This document shows, piece after piece, positions 8,827-16,003 of a stretch of DNA of 45,388 nt. The stretch is from Betaproteobacteria bacterium (lineage in GTDB: Bacteria > Pseudomonadota > Gammaproteobacteria > Burkholderiales > SG8-39): contig CANKAJ010000024.1 of NCBI GenBank assembly GCA_947479645.1, positions 1 through 45,388 of the forward strand, given 5' to 3'. Both the position numbers and the translations under genes were made by a program. Position 1 is the stretch's first letter. Each line of letters opens with the position of its first letter. The notes below the pieces were generated by a model, which had not been told where the DNA came from, did not search any database, and worked only from the letters and a program-made list of their open reading frames with translations.

Positions 8827-9234
8827 ATGATCTCGCCTATGCCCTTATTCGCTGTCCTGCGCTCATTGAATGGTCTGATGCGGCTTGCCGCGCTGATCAT
8901 TCTGATGGCCTGCGGCCAGGTCATGGCCCAGGCGCCGACGGAAGAGCGTCGGCATGCCGGCGATCCGCTAGTGGACGCGCAGCAACGCGTTGAATATGCC
9001 CGCAATGCAGGCATAGTTGTGGATGATCGGGTCAGAGTTGCGAGCGAGGTGTTGAAGGCCGCCGATGCGGATATGCAGGCAGCCCGCAGGCAGCTGGAGC
9101 AGGCGCGCGCGCGTCAGGACAAGGCCAGAAAGGATCTGGCCGATGCGCACAGCAAGGCATCGGCATTGAAGAAAGACTACCAGCGCGAGTCCGCAGAATT
9201 GGAGCGCATACGCGGCGGACAAAAGGTGCGTTGA
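8827..9234 (+). CDS. Small exported coiled-coil protein
   Basis: A 135-residue protein with a signal peptide (hydrophobic LAALIILMACG segment, cleavage likely after VMAQA near residue 37). The mature part is almost entirely charged and helical (AARRQLEQARARQDKARKDL), predicted to form a periplasmic coiled coil. It contains no enzyme motif. ATG 8827 is chosen because it places the signal peptide correctly; the frame is open further upstream. A TAGAAT -10-like box at 8795-8800 lies just ahead, without a good -35. It begins a run of envelope-related genes and may be a scaffold or stress protein; function is not known. Confidence 0.72.
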   Translation: MISPMPLFAVLRSLNGLMRLAALIILMACGQVMAQAPTEERRHAGDPLVDAQQRVEYARNAGIVVDDRVRVASEVLKAADADMQAARRQLEQARARQDKARKDLADAHSKASALKKDYQRESAELERIRGGQKVR

Positions 9235-9322
9235 GGGTGCGCTAAGGGTGCACTAAGGCAAATTGACGTGGCGGGCACGGCTCAGTTCGTCGCTGTTGGA
9301 AATTGCGACAGGAGGGGAAGGC

Positions 9323-9751
9323 ATGGAACCAATGAAACCATCGAATCAAACAGCGACAGCAAAACCGTGCATTCGTCTGATTGCCGGGGCGTTGTCCGGT
9401 ACCTTGCTGGCGTGCGGCCTGGCCACGGCGCCTGCGGCATTGGCGCAGGCAACCGGACATGTCAAGTCGGTCACAACGACGCTCAATAGTTCCGGTGCGC
9501 GCAAGGAGTGCATCGGCCTGACCCTCCAGCAGCGCTTGCGCTATTTTTATCGTGCCGATGCCGCTATCAATTTCAGCATTCAGTATGTGGATGGCAAGGA
9601 AACGCTGTATCCCGTAAAGAACGACAAGTCGGCCATCGGCTCGGGCAGTTTTCAGCCGAAGATGTCGCAAGATCACTGCCTGGTCTGGACCAATCTGTCG
9701 ACGCGACCGGTGACACTGACATTTGAATTCGCCAGGCTGAGTCCGAATTGA
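9323..9751 (+). CDS. Exported small beta-rich protein, possibly GOLD-like
   Basis: A 142-residue protein with a clear signal peptide (cleavage near APAALAQA, about residue 42). The ~100-residue mature part is beta-rich with two cysteines (KECIGL and DHCLVW) that could form a disulfide. The pattern INFSIQYVDGKE followed by the second cysteine and a hydrophobic strand (PVTLTFEFARL) resembles the GOLD/emp24 beta-sandwich; this is an inference from pattern only. ATG 9323 has GGAGG at 9311-9315. The stop overlaps the start of the SIMPL gene (TGATG), so the two are probably co-translated. Confidence 0.72.
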   Translation: MEPMKPSNQTATAKPCIRLIAGALSGTLLACGLATAPAALAQATGHVKSVTTTLNSSGARKECIGLTLQQRLRYFYRADAAINFSIQYVDGKETLYPVKNDKSAIGSGSFQPKMSQDHCLVWTNLSTRPVTLTFEFARLSPN

Positions 9752-10455
9752 TGCGCAGCTTGTGGTTCGCACGCCTGTTTGGCCTTGCCGCTGCATTGGC
9801 AATTCCCGCTGCGGTTGTCTTCGCGCAATCGGCCGAACCGGCGCGCTATAACACGGTCGAGTTGCAGGCCGATGTGCAGCGTGAAGTCGGCAACGATACG
9901 CTGACAGCCAGTCTGTATATCGAATTGACGGATGCCAATGCCGCGACGCTGGCCAACGCGCTCAATCGTGCCGCCAACGATGCGCTGAAAATTGCCGCTG
10001 ATTTCAAGGCGGTGCGCACGCGTTCGGGCGGCAACCAGACCTATCCCGTGTATGAGCGCAATCAACGTCTCAGCGGTTGGCGTGGCCGCGCCGAGATCCG
10101 TCTGGAGAGCCGCGATTTCACGGCGTCGGCCAGCCTGATCGGCAAACTCCAGTCGAGCATGCAATTGGCGGGGATCAGCTTTGGCGTGTCGGTGGAGGCG
10201 CGCAAGGCAGTCGAGAATGAGTTGATTGCCGAGGCCGTCGCAGCGTTCCGTTCAAGGGCTGACATTGTGCGCCTCGCGCTGGCGGGAAAAAGTTACAAGC
10301 TCAGGCGTCTCGCCATCAATACGGGGGGCATGGCGTCGCCGCGTCCGATGCTGATGCAAAGGGCCGTGGCATCCGCTGAGGTCGCCACGCCGCAGTTCGA
10401 AGGGGGTGTCAGCGTGGTGACCGTCAGCGTCTCTGGCGCCATCGAGGTTGAATAG
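9751..10455 (+). CDS. SIMPL (DUF541) domain protein, exported
   Basis: A 234-residue periplasmic protein with an N-terminal signal peptide (LFGLAAALAIPAAVVFAQ) and one SIMPL/DUF541 domain. This is seen in the opening VELQADVQREVGNDTLTASLYIE-type strand pattern and in the C-terminal SVVTVSVSGAIEVE that closes the domain. Family members are found in periplasm and outer membranes of many bacteria, and some relate to oxidative stress; there is no agreed activity. ATG 9751 overlaps the previous stop by one base; the TTG just upstream is less likely. It is followed by the MFS gene after 7 bp. Confidence 0.85.
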   Translation: MRSLWFARLFGLAAALAIPAAVVFAQSAEPARYNTVELQADVQREVGNDTLTASLYIELTDANAATLANALNRAANDALKIAADFKAVRTRSGGNQTYPVYERNQRLSGWRGRAEIRLESRDFTASASLIGKLQSSMQLAGISFGVSVEARKAVENELIAEAVAAFRSRADIVRLALAGKSYKLRRLAINTGGMASPRPMLMQRAVASAEVATPQFEGGVSVVTVSVSGAIEVE

Positions 10456-10462
10456 CCCGGGA

Positions 10463-11749
10463 ATGCAGAAGGCTTCGGCAGGGCAGGATTTGCGCGCCGT
10501 CGTCAGTGCGGTTGCTATTACGCTGAGTCTGCAGATCCTGTGTTCGCTGGCGATGACCGCTCCGCCGGTGCTGGCGCCGGTGGCCGGGCCGGCGTTGGGC
10601 ATGGAGCCGTCGCGGATGGGTCTGCTGGTGGCGCTGTCGTATTTGTCAGGTGTGCCCTCGGGGCTGGTGTGCGGTGGTTTGTTGGCGCGCTTTGGCACGG
10701 TGCGGGTGTGTCAGTTGGCTTCCCTGCTGTCCGGCCTGGGTTTGCTGGGTTATGCCAGCGTCGGGTTGGCTGCCGCTTATTCAGTTCCGGCAGGGTTGCT
10801 GGTCATGCTGTTGCTGCTGTCGGCCGTGGTGACTGGCGCCGGTCTCGGGCTGAATGCACCAGCCAGTTCCCAACTGCTGTTCAAGGCGTCACCGCCGCGC
10901 ATGCGGGCCTTCATTTTTTCCGTCAAGCAAACGGGTGTTCCTGCTGGCGGTTCGCTGGGCGGCCTGCTGATTCCGGCATTGCTGTTGTGGTGGCGCTGGG
11001 AGGTCGCACTGGTACTGTTGGCTGCCTTGGTCAGTGTTCACTCACTGTTCCTGGTCATGGCCAGGAATGAACGGTTGCAATCGCCGCCACGCATCGCCGC
11101 GAAATTCAGCCTGCGCGGGTTTTTCGCGCCGGTTATGCTGGTGGTGCGACACCGGCCCATCCTGGAAATGGCCATTGTGTCCTTCCTGATGATGGTGACG
11201 CAGACCTGTCTGACTGCATTCTTCGTGTCCTATCTCAAGCTGGAACTGGGCATGTCGCTCGCCTCTGCCGGTTTGCTGTTTGCCCTCACGCAGGCAGCCG
11301 GTGTTGTCGGGCGAGTTCTCTGGGGCATGTCTGCGGATCGCTGGTTCGCGCCGCGCCTGCAACTGGCGATGCTCGGGGTGTGTGCCGGACTCAGCAGTCT
11401 GGGTGTGGCCGCATTTGCGGCGGATTGGCCGGTGGCCGCCATGGTGTTGGTGAGCGCGCTGATCGGTAGCACGGCGGTCGGCTGGAATGGCGTAATGCTG
11501 TCGGAGGTGGCGCGACTGGCTCCCGAGGGCGAGGTGGGTACGGTGACGGGCGGCACGCAGATGTTTACCTTTGGCGGCGCTGTCATCGGCCCGATATTGT
11601 TTGCGATCGTGGTGGGCGCCACCGACAGCTATGCGACGTGCTTTGCGCTGGCCAGCATTCCCGCTCTCGCCGTAGGCGCGCGATTGCTGCTGCGTCCGGC
11701 GCCGGCGGCGCCGAAGCGGGAGTCAGGCCTCCTGAATGCGCAGCCATGA
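10463..11749 (+). CDS. MFS transporter (CynX/NimT-like type)
   Basis: A 428-residue integral membrane protein with about twelve hydrophobic helices, typical of the major facilitator superfamily. It shows the conserved loop pattern after helix 2 (GGLLARFGTVRV), and the halves are joined by a short basic loop around residue 200. The sequence has the general look of the cyanate/nitroimidazole permease-like MFS group; the substrate cannot be inferred. ATG 10463 is used; a TTG at 10448 inside the preceding gene is possible. The stop overlaps the following hydrolase start (ATGA). Confidence 0.85.
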   Translation: MQKASAGQDLRAVVSAVAITLSLQILCSLAMTAPPVLAPVAGPALGMEPSRMGLLVALSYLSGVPSGLVCGGLLARFGTVRVCQLASLLSGLGLLGYASVGLAAAYSVPAGLLVMLLLLSAVVTGAGLGLNAPASSQLLFKASPPRMRAFIFSVKQTGVPAGGSLGGLLIPALLLWWRWEVALVLLAALVSVHSLFLVMARNERLQSPPRIAAKFSLRGFFAPVMLVVRHRPILEMAIVSFLMMVTQTCLTAFFVSYLKLELGMSLASAGLLFALTQAAGVVGRVLWGMSADRWFAPRLQLAMLGVCAGLSSLGVAAFAADWPVAAMVLVSALIGSTAVGWNGVMLSEVARLAPEGEVGTVTGGTQMFTFGGAVIGPILFAIVVGATDSYATCFALASIPALAVGARLLLRPAPAAPKRESGLLNAQP

Positions 11750-12384
11750 AGGCGCACGAAGGCGACGCAGTGCTGTTGCTGCATGGTTTGTGGATGAATC
11801 ATTTTGTAATGAGTCCGCTCGCAGCGGGCCTGAAGCAGGCAGGATACCTGCCGTCCCTGCTGGACTATCGTTCCATGCGCGGGACGGTGGCGGAGCACCT
11901 GCAGCAGATCGAACAGCGCATGACCGCGCTGCCTGGCAGCCGCGTGCATCTGATCGGGCACAGCATGGGCGGTGTGCTGGCGCTGGCCTGGCTGGCACGG
12001 CAATCCGCGCAGGTGCGCATCGGTCGTACCGTGTTATTGGGCGCGCCGGTGAGGAAATGCCAGGCGGCACAGGATTTCTCACAAAGTGCAGTCGGGCGCT
12101 GGATGCTGGGGGAGAGCATCGAACTGTGGCGTGAACCGCCGGCGCTGGCGATCCCGCCCGGACGGGATGTCGGTGCCATTGCCGGAACGCACGCGTTTGG
12201 GCTGGGACCGTTGTTTGTGCATCTGGATGGCCGCAACGATGGCGTGGTGCAGGTCGAGGAAACCCGTATCCCCGGACTTGCCGATCACATTGAACTGCCG
12301 GTCAGTCACACCGGCATGCTGTTTTCCGCTGAGGTTGTGCAAATGTGCGTGGCATTTTTGCAGCGGGGTCGCTTCCATTCATGA
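11746..12384 (+). CDS. Alpha/beta hydrolase (lipase/esterase-like)
   Basis: A 212-residue alpha/beta hydrolase. The oxyanion segment LLLHGLWMN lies near the N-terminus. The nucleophile elbow is GHSMGG with Ser73; an acid (DGRNDGVV) and a terminal histidine (SHTGML) complete a plausible triad. There is no signal peptide, so it is cytoplasmic unless the start is wrong. Such small proteins annotated as PGAP1-like or triacylglycerol lipases act on unknown esters. ATG 11746 overlaps the MFS stop by four bases, and its own stop overlaps the aminopeptidase start, so the three are translationally coupled. Confidence 0.87.
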   Translation: MKAHEGDAVLLLHGLWMNHFVMSPLAAGLKQAGYLPSLLDYRSMRGTVAEHLQQIEQRMTALPGSRVHLIGHSMGGVLALAWLARQSAQVRIGRTVLLGAPVRKCQAAQDFSQSAVGRWMLGESIELWREPPALAIPPGRDVGAIAGTHAFGLGPLFVHLDGRNDGVVQVEETRIPGLADHIELPVSHTGMLFSAEVVQMCVAFLQRGRFHS

Positions 12385-13487
12385 GGCAAGCTCGCTACTC
12401 CACGGTTTTGCTGCTGATGATCACTGCGGTGCTGCAGGGCTGCAGCACGCTGGCGTATTACTCGCAGGCGATTGGCGGGCATCTGCAGGTGATGCAGCAG
12501 GCGCGTCCGGTGGACACCTATCTGGCGGACTCGCAGACTCCGGAACGACTGCGTGCAAAGCTCAGCCTGGCTTTGCAAATCCGCGAATTTGCCAGTCGCG
12601 AATTGGGCCTGCCCGACAATGGCAGTTATCGTCGCTACGCCGACCTGGGCCGGCCATATGTGTTGTGGAATGTGTTTGCCGCGCCGGCGTTCTCGGTCAA
12701 GCCGGTGGAATCCTGCTTTCCAATCGCGGGTTGTGTTGATTATCGCGGCTGGTATTCGGAAGCAGCCGCGCAGCGTGCTGCGCAGGCGTTGCAGGCGCAG
12801 GGCTTTGACACCTTCATCGGTGGCGTGCCCGCCTATTCAACGCTGGGCTGGTTTGATGATCCGTTGCTCAATACCTTCATCAGCTTTCCCGATTACGAAT
12901 TGGCGCGACTCATTTTTCATGAGTTGGCGCATCAGCTGGTTTATGTCAGGAACGATTCCACATTCAACGAATCATTCGCGGTGGTGATTGAGGAGGAGGG
13001 TTTGCGGCGCTGGTTTGCCAGACTGGGGGCGGGCGCGGCGGCAGGCGCGGGCGAATTGTCGCGCTATGAAAGCGCGCGTGCCCGGCGCCGCGAATTCATC
13101 GCGCTGATGCTGGAATGTCGCGCCAGGCTGGCGCAGCTTTATGCGCAGAATATCGGCGAAGAAGAGAAGCGCATTGGCAAGGGCAGGCTGCTTCAGGCGC
13201 TTGAAGCAGACTATCAAAGACTGAAATCGTCCTGGGACGGGTTCGCCGGATACGATCGCTTTTTCGCGCAAGGCGTCAATAACGCCATGCTCGCTTCGAT
13301 TGCCACCTATAACGAGAAGGTCCCGGCATTTCGTTTTCTGCTGACCCGGGAAAACGGCGATCTGCCTGCCTTCCTCCGTGTCGTCAGGGAGTATGCACAA
13401 ATGCCCAGGGCGGCGCGGGACACAGTGCTGCAGGAGATTTCAGCATCCGTAGTGACCAGTCCTTCGTCGCTGGTGAATGCCAATTGA
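12381..13487 (+). CDS. Lipoprotein zinc aminopeptidase (PF10023-type)
   Basis: A 368-residue predicted metallo-aminopeptidase anchored as a lipoprotein. The N-terminal hydrophobic stretch ends in a lipobox-like LQGC near residue 22. The zinc motif is HELAH (His180, Glu181, His184), and NESFAVVIEEEG downstream supplies the likely third ligand. The overall pattern (FDDPLLNTF…YELARLIFHELAHQ) matches the predicted aminopeptidase family PF10023. Peptide specificity is unknown. ATG 12381 overlaps the hydrolase stop. It closes the envelope gene run begun at 8827; 108 bp separate it from the regulator gene. Confidence 0.88.
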   Translation: MRQARYSTVLLLMITAVLQGCSTLAYYSQAIGGHLQVMQQARPVDTYLADSQTPERLRAKLSLALQIREFASRELGLPDNGSYRRYADLGRPYVLWNVFAAPAFSVKPVESCFPIAGCVDYRGWYSEAAAQRAAQALQAQGFDTFIGGVPAYSTLGWFDDPLLNTFISFPDYELARLIFHELAHQLVYVRNDSTFNESFAVVIEEEGLRRWFARLGAGAAAGAGELSRYESARARRREFIALMLECRARLAQLYAQNIGEEEKRIGKGRLLQALEADYQRLKSSWDGFAGYDRFFAQGVNNAMLASIATYNEKVPAFRFLLTRENGDLPAFLRVVREYAQMPRAARDTVLQEISASVVTSPSSLVNAN

Positions 13488-13595
13488 GCCTGTAGAATTG
13501 TGATGCAGCAATTTTACTCAGTCCCGGCTATTGCCGTCCGGGGTCTCTATATGCGATGAGCCGCATGGAACAACGCCGTACCGAGCGAGAGCAGC

Positions 13596-14657
13596 ATGGC
13601 TGTACGTGAACCCCACAGGCAACAGAGCCGGCCAGGCAGTGACGCCAGTGGTGTCACGGCTGCTGGCAGCAATGGGCGCAGCCATTTCAGCGTTGGCCTG
13701 AGCGCGGTCGTTGTTGCGGTGACCGCCGACGAGCCCAAGGTGCTGGCCATCCGTTCCGATGGGCCGGATGCGCTGCCCTCGGGGCCGCTCGAATCACAAC
13801 ACCGCACTCTCGAATCCGGGCTGCGTTCCTGGGTGGAGCGCCAGACCAGCCAGTCGCTCGGTTATGTCGAACAACTCTATACGTTCGGCGACAGCAATCG
13901 AATTGTCTCGGGCCGTGAACAGGTCGAGCGGGTGTTGTCCATTGGCTATCTTGCGCTGGTCAGGCAGGCGCGCGCCGAGGGCAGCATTGATGCAGTATGG
14001 CGGGACTGGTATCGCTATTTCCCCTGGGAAGACTGGCGTGCCGGAAAGCCGGCCATGCTCGCCCGCATCGAGCCGCAACTCAAACTCTGGAGTGCCGCGG
14101 CAGCCACGCGGGACGAACGGCGCCTGCGCGAGGAGCGCCTGCGCATCGCATTTGGTCTGCGCGATATTTCGTGGAGCGATGAGCGCGTGCTGGAGCGCTA
14201 TGAACTCCTCTATGAGGTCGGCCTGGTGCCCGAGGCCTATCGTGATCGGGGTGATCGGGGTGATCCCGGTGATCGAGGAGGGGGCCCGGGAGCCGATGCA
14301 AAGGCGGGCGACCTCATCGTCGATGGCGAAATCATGGTTGCGGATCACCGCCGCGTGCTGGCTACGGCCATCGCGCGACTGCGCGGCAAGATCAAGTATC
14401 GTCCGGTGGTCTTCGAATTGATGCCGCCGGAGTTCCGCTTCCTGCAGTTGCAGCGCGCGGTGGAGGCATTGGCTGGATTGCGATTGCACAAATCGAATTT
14501 TCGCCGCCTGGTGGAGAGCCAGGGGCTGGTCGAGGAGACCGGTGAACTGGAATCCGGCACCGGCGGCCGGCCGGCGCGTTTGCTGCGATTCCGTCGCGAA
14601 GTGCTGCTGGATCGGCCGGCGCCAGGATTGCGTCTGCCGGTGGCGCGCGGTGGCTGA
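13596..14657 (+). CDS. nadQ: NadQ-like Nudix-fold transcriptional regulator of NAD synthesis
   Basis: A 353-residue protein. Residues about 30-170 have a Nudix-like fold (SVGLSAVVVAVT…LAIRSDGPDALPSGPLE) in which the catalytic REUxEE pattern is degraded (RSWVERQTS), so it should bind but not hydrolyse its ligand. The C-terminal part (about 250-335) is the winged-helix DNA-binding region (MPPEFRFLQLQRAVEAL, LHKSNFRRLVESQGLVEETG). This matches the COG4111 NAD regulators (NadQ) known beside nadABC in Alpha- and Betaproteobacteria, and nadABC follows directly. Unusual is a low-complexity linker near residues 217-231 encoded by 9-bp tandem repeats. A TAGAAT -10-like box lies at 13493-13498. A related NrtR-type regulator is the main alternative. 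Confidence 0.8.
   Translation: MAVREPHRQQSRPGSDASGVTAAGSNGRSHFSVGLSAVVVAVTADEPKVLAIRSDGPDALPSGPLESQHRTLESGLRSWVERQTSQSLGYVEQLYTFGDSNRIVSGREQVERVLSIGYLALVRQARAEGSIDAVWRDWYRYFPWEDWRAGKPAMLARIEPQLKLWSAAAATRDERRLREERLRIAFGLRDISWSDERVLERYELLYEVGLVPEAYRDRGDRGDPGDRGGGPGADAKAGDLIVDGEIMVADHRRVLATAIARLRGKIKYRPVVFELMPPEFRFLQLQRAVEALAGLRLHKSNFRRLVESQGLVEETGELESGTGGRPARLLRFRREVLLDRPAPGLRLPVARGG
14244..14279 (+). repeat. 9-bp tandem repeat inside nadQ
   Basis: Four units follow one another: GATCGGGGT, GATCGGGGT, GATCCCGGT and GATCGAGGA, encoding a D-R-G/D-P-G string between the ligand and DNA-binding domains. In-frame expansion or contraction by slippage would change the linker length only. Confidence 0.85.
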
Positions 14658-14737
14658 AAAGGCGCGGTCTGGTGGCAGGGCGGCGGGTCGGGAGACTTCT
14701 GTAATGAATAGGCGATTTTTTCGTTATTAATGAAATA

Positions 14738-14751
14738 TTGATATATATCAA
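14738..14751. promoter_or_regulatory. FNR/ANR-type box upstream of nadA
   Basis: TTGATATATATCAA is a perfect match to the FNR consensus TTGAT-N4-ATCAA. It sits inside an 18-bp perfect palindrome (14736-14753). Its centre, 14744.5, is about 70 bp upstream of the predicted start from the promoter at 14780-14808, a class I activator position. Function is inferred from sequence only. Confidence 0.65.
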
Positions 14752-14779
14752 TAGCTTAAGTTTGTTTTTGCTTGGCTGA

Positions 14780-14808
14780 TTGACGTCAGCGCAGGCACTC
14801 CGGATAAA
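14780..14808 (+). promoter_or_regulatory. candidate nadABC promoter P1
   Basis: -35 TTGACG (14780-14785), 17-bp spacer, -10 GATAAA (14803-14808). The transcript would start near 14815 with a leader of about 125 bases. The FNR-type box lies about 70 bp upstream of that start. Confidence 0.55.
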
Positions 14809-14837
14809 AGCGATCGCTAAATAATTCTGCAATATTC

Positions 14838-14866
14838 TTGGCACTTATTCTCAAAATTAGTATATA
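14838..14866 (+). promoter_or_regulatory. candidate nadABC promoter P2
   Basis: -35 TTGGCA (14838-14843), 17-bp spacer, -10 TATATA (14861-14866); the start would be near 14873. It lies in an AT-rich stretch just ahead of the leader hairpin. P1 and P2 cannot be ranked from sequence. Confidence 0.5.
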
Positions 14867-14877
14867 GTTTTGTTTGG

Positions 14878-14899
14878 ACCGGGCATTAGACCCGGTTTT
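14878..14899 (+). terminator. leader hairpin, possible attenuator of nadABC
   Basis: ACCGGG (14878-14883), a 7-base loop, and CCCGGT (14891-14896), running into TTTT. Two G-T pairs can lengthen the stem. It resembles a short intrinsic terminator inside the nadA leader, or it may simply end nadQ transcription. Confidence 0.45.
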
Positions 14900-14910
14900 G
14901 TTGCATCTAG

Positions 14911-14931
14911 TTATACTACAGTTGAGTATAA
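14911..14931. promoter_or_regulatory. inverted-repeat operator at the nadA ribosome binding site
   Basis: TTATACT (14911-14917) and AGTATAA (14925-14931) form a perfect inverted repeat with a 7-bp spacer, a geometry expected for a dimeric winged-helix regulator such as the adjacent NadQ-like protein. Its right arm touches the AGGAGG ribosome binding site at 14931-14936. Confidence 0.6.
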
Positions 14932-14940
14932 GGAGGCGCC

Positions 14941-15990
14941 ATGCAAAGTCAAGCTACAGCCAGCACGCCCGTCACTGCTCCCGGAGCGACGGTCAGGCCG
15001 ATTACGTTAATGACGCCGGAGATTGCCGCGCGCACTGCGCCTATTCACGCGCGTCTCCGTTCGGTGATTCCCGACGCCCGCTGGCAGCTGTTTGCTCCCG
15101 ACATTGACGCCATTTTGCGCCTGAAGAAGGAGCGCAATGCGGTCATTCTTGCGCACAACTATCAAACCCCCGAGATCTTTCACGGCGTTGCCGACATCGT
15201 TGGCGATTCGCTGGCGCTGGCGCGCGAGGCGGCCAGGGTCAGCGCCGACGTCATTGTTCTGTGTGGCGTGCATTTCATGGCCGAGACTGCCAAGATCATC
15301 AACCCGGACAAGACGGTGCTGATCCCGGACATGCGCGCCGGGTGTTCGCTGGCGGACTCCATTACCGCCGCAGACGTGCGGCTGCTGCGTCAGAAGTACC
15401 CCGGCGTGCCGGTGGTCACTTATGTCAACACCTCCGCGGATGTGAAGGCCGAGAGCGATATCTGCTGCACCTCGGGCAACGCGGTCAAGATCGTGGAGAG
15501 TCTGGGTGTGAAGCGCGTGCTGTTTTTGCCCGACGAATATCTGGCGCAGAACGTCGCGGCCCAGACCGATGTGGAAATCATCGCATGGAAGGGCTACTGC
15601 GAAGTCCACGAATTGTTTACCGTCGCCGACATTGAAGAACTGCGCAACAAGCATCCCGGCATTACCGTGCTGGCGCATCCAGAATGCTCGCCCGATGTTG
15701 TCGATGCAGCCGACTTCAGTGGTTCAACCGCAGGCATGATTGACTACGTTGGAAGCCAGCGTCCGCCGCGGGTCGTGCTGGTCACCGAATGCTCCATGAG
15801 CGACAACATTGCCGTACAGTATCCGGACGTTGACTTTATCCGTCCCTGCCGACTGTGCCCGCACATGAAGCAGATCAGTCTGCCCAAGATTCGCGAAGCG
15901 CTGGAGAACATGACCTACGAGGTCAAGGTCGATGCAGCCATTGCCGTGCGCGCGCGTCTGGCGGTCGAGCGCATGCTGGCGGTGAAGTAG
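14941..15990 (+). CDS. nadA: Quinolinate synthase A
   Basis: This 349-residue enzyme condenses iminoaspartate (from NadB) with dihydroxyacetone phosphate to quinolinate in de novo NAD synthesis. It needs an oxygen-sensitive [4Fe-4S] cluster. Cysteines in conserved contexts are Cys135 (MRAGCSLAD), one in HPECSPDVV, and Cys303/Cys306 in CRLCPHMK. The AHNYQTPEI and [13 protein letters not shown] motifs are diagnostic. ATG 14941 has a strong AGGAGG at 14931-14936. The ~45 residues before the core are variable. It is the first gene of nadA-nadB-nadC; the 13-bp gap to nadB implies one transcript. Confidence 0.97.
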   Translation: MQSQATASTPVTAPGATVRPITLMTPEIAARTAPIHARLRSVIPDARWQLFAPDIDAILRLKKERNAVILAHNYQTPEIFHGVADIVGDSLALAREAARVSADVIVLCGVHFMAETAKIINPDKTVLIPDMRAGCSLADSITAADVRLLRQKYPGVPVVTYVNTSADVKAESDICCTSGNAVKIVESLGVKRVLFLPDEYLAQNVAAQTDVEIIAWKGYCEVHELFTVADIEELRNKHPGITVLAHPECSPDVVDAADFSGSTAGMIDYVGSQRPPRVVLVTECSMSDNIAVQYPDVDFIRPCRLCPHMKQISLPKIREALENMTYEVKVDAAIAVRARLAVERMLAVK

Positions 15991-16003
15991 GACAGGATTG
16001 CAA

